64,000 nucleotides of DNA from Rhizobium leguminosarum (GCF_001652265.1 NZ_LWBS01000283.1:1-64000); one strand, 5' to 3'. Counted from the first letter of the stretch, positions 52,115 through 60,629 are shown. Made by a program: numbers and translations. Notes: generated by a model not told the origin, from the sequence alone.

Positions 52115-52426
52115 CTAGGCGTTGTATTCGGCGTGAACTCGCCGCAATTCGTTTCGGATCGCCTTTCGATCCGTCTTCGGCTTTTCGATCGGCTGCGGCT
52201 TTTCGTTGCCGATCTCGACCACGCCGGCCGCTCGATAGGCCGAGCGCAGCTTGGCTTTCGAGGTGTAATGCCTGCCGTCATGCATCGATTGGATATCGAT
52301 GCTGTCGCTGACGAAATGCGGCGCCGGCAGATCGGACTGCGCCGGGTTTTGCGCCGGCATGCAGTTGTGCGGCCACTCGTCGAGCTGGTGCCAGCCGCCG
52401 CAGACGCGGCAATAGCGTTCTCTCAT
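52115..52426 (-). CDS. Phage zinc-ribbon-like protein
   Basis: The 103 residues open MRERYCRVCGGWHQLDEWPHNC, with a CxxC-W-H-x-C arrangement suited to bind zinc. The remainder, SDSIDIQSMHDGRHYTSKAKLRSAYRAAGVVEIGNE, is found in small proteins next to phage portal genes. It is 12 bases downstream of the portal gene. The last 20 residues are charged. The gene may help head assembly, but this is inferred from location. Confidence 0.65.
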   Translation of the reverse strand: MRERYCRVCGGWHQLDEWPHNCMPAQNPAQSDLPAPHFVSDSIDIQSMHDGRHYTSKAKLRSAYRAAGVVEIGNEKPQPIEKPKTDRKAIRNELRRVHAEYNA

Positions 52427-52438
52427 CTTTCACTCCGT

Positions 52439-54547
52439 TCACTGATAAGCGGGCTGCTGCGCCTGGAACTGCTGCAAGGCCTGCGCCGCTGCCTCGCCGC
52501 GCGCCTGTTCCACCACGGCGCGATGCTCGATCTCGGCTTGCGCCACACCAAGCTCGGCTTTGCGCTGTTCCGCACCGGCCTTCACTTCAGCCGTTTTCAG
52601 CTTGATCATCTGCTCGGCCGGAGGTTCCGGCGGTTGCTTCGGCGCGGTGGCGGCCTCGGAGAGCTGGGCGCCGACCTGCTCCAGCGTGCTTTCGAGCTGG
52701 CGGCCGGCCCTGAAGCCGCGGGCGGCAAAGAGTAGCGTCTCGACCATGACAGGCACCAGCATCGGGTTCTGCTGCGCCATGGCGCCCGCCTGCTGCAGGA
52801 AGCCGCCGATCATCTGCACGAATTCCATGCGGCGCTGCTTTTCGGCGTCCTCGTCGGGCTCGATGGTCGAATCCGTTTCGATATCGATCTGGAAGCCGCG
52901 GATGCTGTCATTACGCAGGAGCTGCACGACCTCGTCGATCGTCGGCTGCTGCATCATCTGCTCAAGCTGCGGCGGCATCTGCGGCGGCGGTGGTGCGGGT
53001 TGCCCCATCTGCTCCGCACGAGCCGCGGCCTGCTGAGCCGCCATCTGCATCTGCTGCATCTGCATTTGGACCTGCTGCTTCTCGGCCATGGTCGGCAGTT
53101 TGATGCCGCTCACCAGCATCAGCGTTTCCGGCTGGAACTGGTCGCAGATGATTTCACCGGCAAGGCGGATGATGTCGCGGGCGAAGCGGGCAAGCTCGGC
53201 CTGGCGGTCGCGGATGCGGATCGAGCCCCACTGGCTCTTGATCCGCTGCGCCGTCGCTGTTTCGGACGCCTGCGTATCGCCGCGGACGATGTCGGAAATG
53301 CCGGTGATCTGGTAGACGTCCTCGATCAGCTGCTTGCGGGCCTGGATGCAGGCGATGATGACCTTCTGCACCTCGTCGATCGGCAACGTCACGATGGCTT
53401 TCGAGCCGCCCTTGTCGGTGAAGGCGGCCCATTCCGGGATCGGCACCATGACGGTATCGTTTTCCGGCCGCATCGCCTTCTCGATCGCCGGCGAGATCGC
53501 GCCGTCGCCGGAGGGATAGAACACCTTCAGGCGCAACTGGTCGGTCAGCTTGTTGACGCGCTTCGTCAGCAGGTCGATCTCGTCGCATTGCTGCTGATAA
53601 TAGACGTAGTCGGGCACCGGGATCAGCGAGCTCGTCGACATCGTTCCATAGGCCGGGCGCGGGCAAGGCCAGAAATGCGTGAGATCGAGCGGCGGCTCCG
53701 ACACTTCGAGCGCCACCGGCGCGCCGTCGGCGATCCACACCGTATAGTTTTCGCTCTTGCACCAGATCTCCCAGACATGGCTCTTGCCTTCGTTTTCGGC
53801 GCGCTCCGTCTGGTTGCTGCCCTTGTTGCTGCCGGCAGCTTGAGCCGAAAGCGATGTCATAGCGTCGGGGCCGAAGCGCTTCTCCAGCTCCTCGTCTGTC
53901 ATCGGCACACGCCGCGCCACCCATGTCACATCCTTCCAGCGTCGCGCCGGCGAGTGCAGGAAATCCGACCAGTGGACATAATCGATGCAGACACGCTCGT
54001 CGCTGATTACCTCGGGCGGCGCTCTGCCGTCATCGCCGATGCCGCCGCCGAGCAAACCCGCGGGAAAGCCGCTGGGCAGACCCTCGGGCCAGCCACCATT
54101 CGCCGGCGCGTCGGAGGGCTGGACACCCATGTCGAGCGGCTCGAAATCGGCCTCATAGCGCAGCCACACCGTGCCGCGGGCACAGAGCAGGAAATCGTCG
54201 CGCACCGCCCGCATGATGGAATCGATATCGGCTTCGTCGCCCATATAGGCGAGATTGCGTTCGACGAGCTCGGAGGCCATGCGCGCCACCGGCTGAGCAT
54301 CCTTGAAGCGGCGCTCGACGACCGGCTGCAGCACCGAGGTGTTGGCCCAGAGCATCGGAAACCTTCGCTTGGCCGCATTCGTCTGGTCGGATTGCTGATC
54401 GAGATAGATCTTCTCGATCTTGACGCAGCGGTCAGTCCAGGATCGGAAATAGCGCTGGGCGCGCTCGAGCTCCTGCTGCCACCGGGCGCCGACCTTTGCG
54501 AGGTCCCATTGCTGCCCGCCCTCAAAAGCCGTTGTTTCGTCTTCCAT
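52439..54547 (-). CDS. Phage portal protein (P22-like type)
   Basis: A 702-residue portal. The head start MEDETTAFEGGQQWDLA and central blocks VERRFKDAQPVARMASELVERNL and IMRAVRDDFLLCARGTVWLRYEADFE (core DDFLLCARGTVWLRYE) resemble the podovirus/P22 portal group. The C-terminal 200 residues are very rich in Gln, Met and Pro (QVQMQMQQMQMAAQQAAA), a barrel-like or disordered tail. The ring it forms is the DNA entry channel. The ATG shares bases with the terminase stop as TGATG. No protease or capsid gene follows, so no head can be made from this module alone. Confidence 0.85.
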   Translation of the reverse strand: MEDETTAFEGGQQWDLAKVGARWQQELERAQRYFRSWTDRCVKIEKIYLDQQSDQTNAAKRRFPMLWANTSVLQPVVERRFKDAQPVARMASELVERNLAYMGDEADIDSIMRAVRDDFLLCARGTVWLRYEADFEPLDMGVQPSDAPANGGWPEGLPSGFPAGLLGGGIGDDGRAPPEVISDERVCIDYVHWSDFLHSPARRWKDVTWVARRVPMTDEELEKRFGPDAMTSLSAQAAGSNKGSNQTERAENEGKSHVWEIWCKSENYTVWIADGAPVALEVSEPPLDLTHFWPCPRPAYGTMSTSSLIPVPDYVYYQQQCDEIDLLTKRVNKLTDQLRLKVFYPSGDGAISPAIEKAMRPENDTVMVPIPEWAAFTDKGGSKAIVTLPIDEVQKVIIACIQARKQLIEDVYQITGISDIVRGDTQASETATAQRIKSQWGSIRIRDRQAELARFARDIIRLAGEIICDQFQPETLMLVSGIKLPTMAEKQQVQMQMQQMQMAAQQAAARAEQMGQPAPPPPQMPPQLEQMMQQPTIDEVVQLLRNDSIRGFQIDIETDSTIEPDEDAEKQRRMEFVQMIGGFLQQAGAMAQQNPMLVPVMVETLLFAARGFRAGRQLESTLEQVGAQLSEAATAPKQPPEPPAEQMIKLKTAEVKAGAEQRKAELGVAQAEIEHRAVVEQARGEAAAQALQQFQAQQPAYQ

Positions 54548-56118
54548 CAAACACGCTCGCTGTAGGTCGGGGTGGAATCGGCAAATTCGTTGAATGTCAT
54601 CGTCTGGAAGGTCGGCAAGGCTTTCGCCTGCGGCTTCAGCGGTTCGGGCGCCAGGCCGGTGAAGATGATCGCCAGCCCGCCGAACGCGTCCGCACCGTGC
54701 GACGCCCAATTGTGCAGCGGCGCGTCGCGGAAGACGCTCAAATCCTCGTCCCAGTCCTTGCGGTAGTTCCGCAGGCACTTGATGCCTTGGATGCAGCCGG
54801 CCTGATCGAATTCGATCTTCGCCAGAATGCGCCTGGTGCCGTTGATCCGGTCATGGACATAGGCGCGCTCGATCTTGCGGACCGTGCCGAGGCCGCGGGC
54901 CTTGACCTCCCTCAGCATGACTTCGATGCGGGTCATGCCGCCGCGGGTCCATTCCCTGACCTTGATGTCATGCGGCATGTTGTGGACGCCGTAGACATAG
55001 CCGTGCTCGGCGCCGCGCCGCTCCAGCTCGTCGAGCATGCCGTCCATGCCGGTGCCGGTATGCTCGAAATAGCCGATCATCCGCACACGGCCGGGCAGCA
55101 CCTGAAACAGCCAGACGCTGTTGGTATCGTCCATGCCGATGTCGGAAATGGTGTGGACGGGATAACCGTCGACATGCGGGAAGACCCCGATCCGCTCTTC
55201 GGCGTCGGCGATGGCCATCTGATCGGCATAATAGGCGCCCTCGACACTCGCCTCGAACGCTTCCGCCGGCGTCGAGGGATATTCGCGCTTCATGTCGCCG
55301 AGCTGGGTTTCGGCCTTCTTGACGTACCAGGCCTTCTGCCCGTCCGTCAGCGTGATGCCCTGGTCGGCTAGGTTGCCGAAATACTTTGCGAAAGCATCGG
55401 TGATAATGACGCCTTGGGGCGCGATCGCATATTGCGGCTCCTTCCACCAGGGAAAGAAATGGAACTTGAAATCCAGTTCGGTCAGTTTCGCCGCCTGGCG
55501 CTGCTTGACCTGGCCATCTTCGCAGAGCGTATAGAAATGCCCTTCCTGGCCCTCCGCCGTGCTTTCGACGAAGACCAGCTGTCCGGCCTGCACCGTATTC
55601 AAAGCACCGGTGCGGACTTCCCTCGCCTTCTCCGGATATTTCGCGCAAAGCTTTCCATATTCGGAAATATGAAGATATTGCAGCGTTCCCGAGCGCAGCG
55701 AGGTGCCGACGCGAATGCTCGAATTGTTGCCAAGCAGCAGTTCGGTCTGGTTGGCCCTGACAACAGGCACGGCGTTGCGGATACCATCAGGCAGATTGTC
55801 ATAGGGGTATTTGATCTTGTCCCTGAAGATCGTCTGCACGTCGCCCAGCGTATGGGCGATGGTGCCGGCGCGGATATCCCGGTTGAAGACGCAGGCATCG
55901 AGCATGAAGATCTGAATGAAGGTCGTGAGACCCAGCTGGCGGGCCTTCAGCAGCACGTTGAGATAATGCATCTCTTCGAAAAAGGTCATCTGCGTCCAGT
56001 TCATCTCGAACCTGACGCGTCTGCCTGCCTTGTCGGTGATCCAATAGAGGTTGTTCAGGCGCCAGCGCCAGTCGGAAAACTGGTCAACCGCCGTTTGGAA
56101 GTCCGCGCGTCTTGCCAT
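54547..56118 (-). CDS. Phage terminase large subunit
   Basis: This 523-residue packaging motor has an ATPase domain in the first half: LLKARQLGLTTFIQIFMLDA (Walker A-like KARQLGLTT) and LVFVESTAEGQEG (Walker B/adenine side). A nuclease domain fills the second half, with DIGMDDTNSVWLFQV, VYGVHNMPHD and DAFGGLAIIFTG as the Asp-containing strands. Length and order are normal. GGAAG lies before the ATG. It overlaps the small subunit by 35 bases and the portal by TGATG, a compact unit. Confidence 0.9.
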   Translation of the reverse strand: MARRADFQTAVDQFSDWRWRLNNLYWITDKAGRRVRFEMNWTQMTFFEEMHYLNVLLKARQLGLTTFIQIFMLDACVFNRDIRAGTIAHTLGDVQTIFRDKIKYPYDNLPDGIRNAVPVVRANQTELLLGNNSSIRVGTSLRSGTLQYLHISEYGKLCAKYPEKAREVRTGALNTVQAGQLVFVESTAEGQEGHFYTLCEDGQVKQRQAAKLTELDFKFHFFPWWKEPQYAIAPQGVIITDAFAKYFGNLADQGITLTDGQKAWYVKKAETQLGDMKREYPSTPAEAFEASVEGAYYADQMAIADAEERIGVFPHVDGYPVHTISDIGMDDTNSVWLFQVLPGRVRMIGYFEHTGTGMDGMLDELERRGAEHGYVYGVHNMPHDIKVREWTRGGMTRIEVMLREVKARGLGTVRKIERAYVHDRINGTRRILAKIEFDQAGCIQGIKCLRNYRKDWDEDLSVFRDAPLHNWASHGADAFGGLAIIFTGLAPEPLKPQAKALPTFQTMTFNEFADSTPTYSERV

Positions 56119-56551
56119 TGATATCTTCCAGCAACTGCGAAACTTCGCTCGCGACGACGCCACGGTCGGGCTCGACCTTGGAACCGTATTTCTTCGGCCT
56201 CAGCTTCTCGGCGACCCATTGGCGGGTGGCGATGCGAAGCTGCGAACGCCTTATGGCCTCGCCATTCTCCTGCCAGCCGGTGGTCTCGCCGCTCGCATTC
56301 TTCTTTTCGATCCAGTCGTCTGCGCGGTCATCGGCGATCTCGACCATCTCGTCGACGAAGCCGTCGGCCTGAATCTCGCGCGCCAGGGCGTATTTGGCTC
56401 GAAACGCGTCGTCATCGGCGAGCCAGGACAGCACGCTCGACATGGCCGGCATCCCTTCATCACGGCAGATCGACCGCAGGCTTTCCCTGTCGGCGATGCG
56501 CTCGCAAATCCTGTCGGCAATCGCCCGGGTGAACTTGATGGGCCTGCCCAT
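56084..56551 (-). CDS. Phage terminase small subunit
   Basis: A 155-residue DNA-recognition subunit. The N-terminal helix-turn-helix reads MGRPIKFTRAIADRICERIADRESLRSICRDEGMPAMSSVLSWL (core SICRDEGMPAMSSVLSWL), as in small terminases. A coiled-coil middle (REIQADGFVDEMVEIADD) and a C-terminal RKK-type segment EKLRPKKYGSKV follow. The gene ends 35 bases inside terL. It binds the pac/cos site and loads the large subunit. A longer frame upstream to 56989 carries no phage-like sequence and is not used. Confidence 0.85.
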   Translation of the reverse strand: MGRPIKFTRAIADRICERIADRESLRSICRDEGMPAMSSVLSWLADDDAFRAKYALAREIQADGFVDEMVEIADDRADDWIEKKNASGETTGWQENGEAIRRSQLRIATRQWVAEKLRPKKYGSKVEPDRGVVASEVSQLLEDINGKTRGLPNGG

Positions 56552-56574
56552 GAGGCGCCGCTTCTGGAATTGCT

Positions 56575-56811
56575 TCAGAACAACGCGACGATGTTGGAGG
56601 CCGTCGTCCCGGTCAGCGCCACGATGGCGGCGTGAACCGGCAGGATCATCCCGGCAGGCACGTTTCTGAAGATGGCAGGATCCATGTCCCGGCGCGGCGC
56701 AATGGCCACATCGCCCGTCGTGCCGATATAGAGCGCACGCGCACCGACAATGGCAGTATCGTTCGGCGTCACCACTGCGGCCCGCGAGGCCGGAGCAATC
56801 GAAGCGTCCAT
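56575..56811 (-). CDS. Phage/GTA spike-base-like small protein
   Basis: The 78 residues VTPNDTAIVGARALYIGTTGDVAIAPRRD and IFRNVPAGMILPVHAAIVALTGTTASNIVALF resemble the beta-rich RCAP_rcc01079 family, base of the head spike in the Rhodobacter gene transfer agent and found in many alphaproteobacterial phages. AAGGAGAA lies directly before the ATG. It is the first gene of the reduced phage module, 23 bases before terS. It is the only virion surface component left. Confidence 0.7.
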   Translation of the reverse strand: MDASIAPASRAAVVTPNDTAIVGARALYIGTTGDVAIAPRRDMDPAIFRNVPAGMILPVHAAIVALTGTTASNIVALF

Positions 56812-56945
56812 TGCAGTTCTCCTTGTGAGAGGCGAGCGCTACCCGGCCCGATCCCGATGTGATCGAACAAGAGAGGTCAGGCGGAAAGGGATGGGGATCA
56901 ACGATGATCTGGGGACGCTGGCCGGACGGTGACAGACACACCGAT

Positions 56946-57043
56946 CGGAGGGCGCCGCCGACTTGGTCGACATCACCGTCTGGATTCAAATTTCGCAGCT
57001 TGGATTTACGGTAGTCTTAACTGATTTGCCGGGGGGTGATCAA
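56946..57043 (+). repeat. 98-bp direct repeat, left copy
   Basis: CGGAGGGCG-(C/A)-CGCCGACTTGG starts each copy. The second copy is at 57328-57424, with an offset of 382 bases and scattered substitutions, plus one base deleted within CACC-G-TCTGG. Conserved words include TGGATTCAAATTTCGCAG, TGGATTTACGGTAGT and GGGGGTGATCAA. It lies just beyond the first phage gene; the copies flank a mosaic repeat. Confidence 0.7.
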
Positions 57044-57149
57044 CAGCTAATCGTGAGTCTCGCGTCAGTTCGAAATCGAACCTGCCCGACCCGATGGTGC
57101 CAGATTGCTCTACCCGCGCCGGCGGCGGATTTGGCGGAACGCCACCCCA

Positions 57150-57240
57150 TCCTCCGTCATCCTCGGGCTTGTCCCGAGGATCCATGCCCGCTGCTGATGG
57201 AGGCCTACGTGGATCCTCGGCACAAGGCCGAGGATGACGG
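57150..57240. repeat. RIME1-like palindromic mosaic repeat, copy 2
   Basis: TCCGTCATCCTCGGGCTTGT opens it, with the hairpins CCTCGGG-CTTGT-CCCGAGG and CCTCGG-CACAAG-GCCGAGG and end GATGACGGAGC. The parts and their order equal those of the copy at 3575-3675. It lies between the two copies of the 98-bp repeat. Confidence 0.75.
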
Positions 57241-57327
57241 AGCAAGAAGTGAATTCCGTGGCAAATCCGCGGTGGTGGCTCGGTGATGCTGGCCAGCTCG
57301 CAAGCCTTAGCAAATGGCGCGTACGAA

Positions 57328-57424
57328 CGGAGGGCGACGCCGACTTGGTCGACATCACCTCTGGATTCAAATTTCGCAGTTTGGATTTACGGTAGTGATA
57401 AATGATCTGCCAGGGGGTGATCAA
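57328..57424 (+). repeat. 98-bp direct repeat, right copy
   Basis: Second copy of the sequence at 56946-57043. Differences are mostly single substitutions (GCTTGG to GTTTGG, TCTTAACTGATTTG to GATAAATGATCTG). The duplicated sequence, the mosaic repeat and the gap up to the hydrolase gene occupy the whole 739 bases between the phage module and the hydrolase, with no gene in it. Confidence 0.7.
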
Positions 57425-57550
57425 GTGGTTTTGATTGAGGTCATGCGCCGGTTTGAAATCGCCCCGTTTGGCAGAAAGCCTCACCGCTTTGCGAGCCTTC
57501 AGGTCCGGCGTACAATGAGCAGGCTGTTGAACAAACGGTGGAGAAGTTCA

Positions 57551-58396
57551 GTGAAAACCACGAGACTTTTTCTTTGCCTTGTCGCTTTTCTCAGCGCCAT
57601 GCTCGCTGGAAACCGGGCTGATGCCGACGAACTGGTTCACTTCGAAAGCGCGCCCGTAAAGCTAAGCCCATTTCGAATAAGCAAGGCTAGGGAACAGGGA
57701 GAAATTCTTTCCCAACCGCAAGGTACTCCCCTGCTGGGATATCTATCCCGCCCGCGGGGTGATGGCCCCTTCCCGGCGGTCGTCGTGCTGCATGGGTGCG
57801 AGGGTATGCGTTTGAGCGTCAAGGAGCTTTGGCCGAAACGGCTGGTCTCATGGGGTTACGTCGTGCTGGTTGTCGATAGCTTCACCACCCGCAATATCAA
57901 GGACACGTGTCAAAGCCGTCTCCCCGATCGCGTCTTCGACGCCTATGGCGCTTTGGCTTTTCTATCGAAACAGAGCTTTGTCGATGCCAGGCGCGTTGCC
58001 CTGATGGGCTTTTCAACGGGCGGCACGGCGACGCTGGAGGGAACAAAAATCGAAGGCAACGAACAGCTGATGGACCACAAATTCCAGGCAGCGGTTGCCT
58101 ACTATCCCCTCTGCGCGGCAACTCAGGGCGATGCGACGGTGCCGATCCTAATCTTGAGTGGCGACCGAGACAATTGGAGCCCGGCTGAACGATGCCGGAA
58201 GAGGCTTGCCGGTCTGAGTGACAATAGCCCGCCGATCGAGCTCAATATCTACAAGGGGACCTACCACGATTTTGATGCGCCGGAGTTTAAGGTGGGAAGG
58301 AAGGTGTTGGGTCACATCGAAAAATACAATCCAGACGCCGCCGGAAAGTCCATCCGCAGCGTTCACACATTCCTTCAGAAGTACCTCTCGAACTAA
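57551..58396 (+). CDS. Secreted dienelactone-hydrolase-family protein
   Basis: A 281-residue precursor starting at a GTG with GGAGAAG six bases away; the longer frame upstream runs through the repeat. A signal peptide (LFLCLVAFLSAMLAGNRADA) is followed by an alpha/beta-hydrolase: FPAVVVLHGCEGM (oxyanion loop), nucleophile in GFSTGG (Ser instead of the Cys of true dienelactone hydrolase), acid in LSGDRDNW, His in YHDFDAPE. It probably cleaves an ester in the periplasm. Cys residues in TCQSRLPD and YYPLCAA suggest a disulfide. Substrate unknown. Confidence 0.82.
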   Translation: MKTTRLFLCLVAFLSAMLAGNRADADELVHFESAPVKLSPFRISKAREQGEILSQPQGTPLLGYLSRPRGDGPFPAVVVLHGCEGMRLSVKELWPKRLVSWGYVVLVVDSFTTRNIKDTCQSRLPDRVFDAYGALAFLSKQSFVDARRVALMGFSTGGTATLEGTKIEGNEQLMDHKFQAAVAYYPLCAATQGDATVPILILSGDRDNWSPAERCRKRLAGLSDNSPPIELNIYKGTYHDFDAPEFKVGRKVLGHIEKYNPDAAGKSIRSVHTFLQKYLSN

Positions 58397-58452
58397 CGCG
58401 CGAACTCGAAGCCTGTCGCCGGCGGGGCGTCTGGCGGAAACATACCCTCAAA

Positions 58453-58545
58453 CTCCGTCATCCCAGGCCTCGAGCCTGGGATCCATGCCGCTGCCGGCGA
58501 AGGCCGCGTGGTTCGTCGGACAAGCCCGAGGGAGCCGGAGTGCGG
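58453..58545. repeat. RIME1-like palindromic mosaic repeat, copy 3 (diverged)
   Basis: ACTCCGTCATCCCAGGCCTCGAGCC starts it (written here in two parts: ACTCCGTCATCCCAGGC, CTCGAGCC), followed by the hairpin CCCAGGC-CTCGA-GCCTGGG and the linker GATCCATGCCGCTGCCGG found in copies 1 and 2. The second hairpin is decayed (CAAGCCCGAGG only). It lies 57 bases after the hydrolase stop. Confidence 0.65.
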
Positions 58546-58612
58546 GATGAGCTCTCGGGCAAAGACAGCGATGGCAGACGCAGTGGCGCTGGACGCGCGC
58601 ACTACCTCGATA

Positions 58613-59143
58613 TCAGATGGTGCTCGGTCGCGCGGAGGTGGTGGATTGGCTGGCGGAAGACATAAACTCTTCGGCGGTGGGCAGTTTCCCCTGTGGGGTC
58701 AGGTCGTCGACGGCCTTGGGAAGATCGCGGCTCAGCCGATCCAGAATCTGCTGATGTGAAAGGCCGGTATTCGAAGCGATCTCGTTCAGAACGTCCGGGC
58801 CTAGTGCTTCGGCGAGTTGGCCGTCATTGATGTCGGCATTCTGGCCGGGCTGTACCCATGAGTCGATCTTGTCACCGTGACCGTTCTGCTGAAACGTCTT
58901 CAGGAGATCGCCCAGACCGCCGCTGACGATGCCGCCGGATGTCAGCCCGCCGAGCAGGCCGCCGAGACCGCCCGAACCACCCAGTCCGCCAAGGATGCCC
59001 CCAAGCCCACCGGGCTGCTGGTTTCCCGCGCCAGGCTGCTGAGGGTTCTGGATGCCCCGCAGGAGCTCCCCGATCTTGTCCCTGTTCTGGTAGCCGGCAA
59101 CGGCAAGGACGGCGAGAAGCGCCTTCAATTGACCGCTCATCAT
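58613..59143 (-). CDS. YidB-like (DUF937) protein with glycine-rich middle
   Basis: A 176-residue protein. The N-terminus is hydrophobic (LKALLAVLAVAGYQNRDKI), the middle (about residues 32-80) is a Gly/Leu repeat (GGLGGILGGLGGSGG), and the C-terminal part (about 85-160) is the YidB domain, with DKIDSWVQPGQNADINDGQLAEAL and LSHQQILDRLSRDLPKAVDDLTP. GGAGG precedes the tandem ATGs. The family is widespread and uncharacterised. The Gly-rich part is low complexity and likely flexible. Confidence 0.85.
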   Translation of the reverse strand: MMSGQLKALLAVLAVAGYQNRDKIGELLRGIQNPQQPGAGNQQPGGLGGILGGLGGSGGLGGLLGGLTSGGIVSGGLGDLLKTFQQNGHGDKIDSWVQPGQNADINDGQLAEALGPDVLNEIASNTGLSHQQILDRLSRDLPKAVDDLTPQGKLPTAEEFMSSASQSTTSARPSTI

Positions 59144-59294
59144 GATGAATCCTCCAATGGTGCTTCAACGATGCAGGCGGCCCAAAGCAGAGCGCTGCAT
59201 GGGCAGCAATGTTCGGATTGCCCAAAGGTTCCGCGCCGGCCGCATTCGGTCGACGATCGCGAAGGCCGGCCGATTTTATTGCTCACGCCGCGGC

Positions 59295-59645
59295 TCAGAT
59301 TTCCGGGCAGCCTCGCTGGTTGGCGAAGGTCATTCGCTCCGGTCCCCGGCGCGTCATCCCCTGGACAACGATGCTGCGGGGAGACATGCGTATGATCTGC
59401 GCCCTGCGAAGTCCTTCGCTGCGTGCGATGTCGAGGGCATCATCCGGATCGCAGCCTCGCCGTCCGCGCCGGTCATATCGGTCATATCGATCATATCGGT
59501 CAGGGTCGCGATCACGATCGTAAACGCCCAGTCCGCCGGGGCCGACACGCAACTCCAAGTCCTGCGCGGCGGCGATTTTCGGCGCGATTGTCAGCCCGGT
59601 TATCGCGGCCAGGCCGACCAATACAAACTGAAGAGATTGATGCAT
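59295..59645 (-). CDS. Secreted protein with Asp-Arg-Tyr repeats
   Basis: A 116-residue precursor. A signal peptide (LQFVLVGLAAITGLTIAPKIAAAQ) is followed by a mature region with the triplet run DPDRYDRYDRYDRRGRR, then RRGCDPDDALDIARSEGLRRAQI and ERMTFANQRGCPEI; two Cys could pair. The repeats stem from an ATCATATCGGTC-type DNA microsatellite at 59476-59512. GGGAGGAAG lies before the ATG. A similar tail (GCDPDDALDIARSEGL) is found in small secreted rhizobial proteins without known function. Confidence 0.65.
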   Translation of the reverse strand: MHQSLQFVLVGLAAITGLTIAPKIAAAQDLELRVGPGGLGVYDRDRDPDRYDRYDRYDRRGRRGCDPDDALDIARSEGLRRAQIIRMSPRSIVVQGMTRRGPERMTFANQRGCPEI

Positions 59646-59838
59646 AACTTCCTCCCACGGTGCTATCACCACTGGAGTAGCAACATCGGCATGCGCGTTT
59701 TGTTCCTCAAGGCAAGAGGGCGTTGGATCGTTCCGTAAGAACAGCCGAACGCGCCGCCACCTGAGCGGCGTAGCGACCGGCCGTCGATAAAACAAATTAG
59801 TGTTGACTCATCAATTAGCATACGCTATTGGTTTCTTC

Positions 59839-60168
59839 ATGACCGAAGCCGTTTCCATCACCGCCGTCATGCGCGCGCTTGCCGATCCCACACGGCGGGC
59901 CGTGTTTGAGCAGATCGTCAACGCCGATGAGATCACCGTCGTCGAACTGACGCGGGCAAGCAGCGTCACGCAGGGCGCGGTTTCGCAGCACCTCAAGGCC
60001 CTGAAACAGGCGGGCCTCGTCACTGAGCGCCCCGAAGGGCGGAAGGTCTATTACCGCGCCGAGCCGGAAGGCCTGGAGCCGCTGGTCGACTGGATGAGCC
60101 ATTACGGCATCTTCTGGCGCGAACGTTTTGCCAATCTCAGAACATTGTTGAAGGAAATCGATCCATGA
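59839..60168 (+). CDS. ArsR-type regulator
   Basis: This 109-residue winged-helix protein has the recognition part ASSVTQGAVSQHLKALKQAGLVTERPEGRKVYY. It has no cysteine metal site, so it is not a metal sensor of the classical type. It is translationally coupled by ATGA to an AHSA1-domain protein, the common regulator/START-like pair in which the ArsR protein represses the two-gene unit. The start at 59839 fits the family; 13 more codons upstream are open but contain the likely promoter. Confidence 0.88.
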   Translation: MTEAVSITAVMRALADPTRRAVFEQIVNADEITVVELTRASSVTQGAVSQHLKALKQAGLVTERPEGRKVYYRAEPEGLEPLVDWMSHYGIFWRERFANLRTLLKEIDP

Positions 60169-60629
60169 GCGACGCCGCATTGAAGCCCGACACGCAAGAG
60201 ATCGTGGTTGACGAGGTTTTCCCGCATCGGCCGGAGACGCTCTGGAAAACGCTGACCACGGCCAATCTGATGGGCCGCTGGCTGATGATGCCGGCCGGCT
60301 TCGAGCCGGTGGAAGGCAAACGTTTCACCTACCAGACGACGCCCGCCGGCGCCTGGGACGGCACCATTCACTGCCGGGTGCTGGAGGTGAAGCCGAACAA
60401 GCGTCTCTCCTATGCCTGGAAAGGCGGGCATGAGGGGAACGCCGGCTACGGCTCCCCGCTCGACACTGTCGTCACCTTCATCCTGTCCGAGGTCGAAGCC
60501 GGCACGCGGCTTCGCCTCATCCATTCCGGCTTCGTCCTGCCCAGGAATGAAACGGCCTTCCAAAAGATGGGCGAAGGCTGGAAGAAGGTCGTGAAGAACA
60601 TCGGCGCCATCGTCGACGAGGCGGACTGA
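60165..60629 (+). CDS. AHSA1/SRPBCC ligand-binding protein
   Basis: A 154-residue START-like fold. VDEVFPHRPETLWKTLTTANLMGRWLM is the first strand and helix, and CRVLEVKPNKRLSYAWKGG the central strands. The C-terminal helix is FQKMGEGWKKVVKNI. Members bind hydrophobic ligands in a cavity and some are stress-linked; the ligand is unknown. It overlaps the arsR stop (ATGA). A GFA protein gene follows 64 bases later and may be in the same unit. Confidence 0.88.
   Translation: MSDAALKPDTQEIVVDEVFPHRPETLWKTLTTANLMGRWLMMPAGFEPVEGKRFTYQTTPAGAWDGTIHCRVLEVKPNKRLSYAWKGGHEGNAGYGSPLDTVVTFILSEVEAGTRLRLIHSGFVLPRNETAFQKMGEGWKKVVKNIGAIVDEAD

Noticed and set aside
53000..54565. A 521-codon open frame antisense to the portal gene
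   Set aside because: Composition artefact opposite a recognised portal protein; His/Arg/Asp/Val-rich and without a ribosome site.
56552..56989. N-terminal extension of terS to an upstream start
   Set aside because: The additional codons overlap the spike-base gene in another frame and have no phage-like sequence; MGRPIKFT is the normal start.
59476..59512. Short tandem repeats suggestive of a CRISPR-like array
   Set aside because: The repeats are 9-10 bases without spacers and encode a DRY triplet run inside a secreted protein gene.
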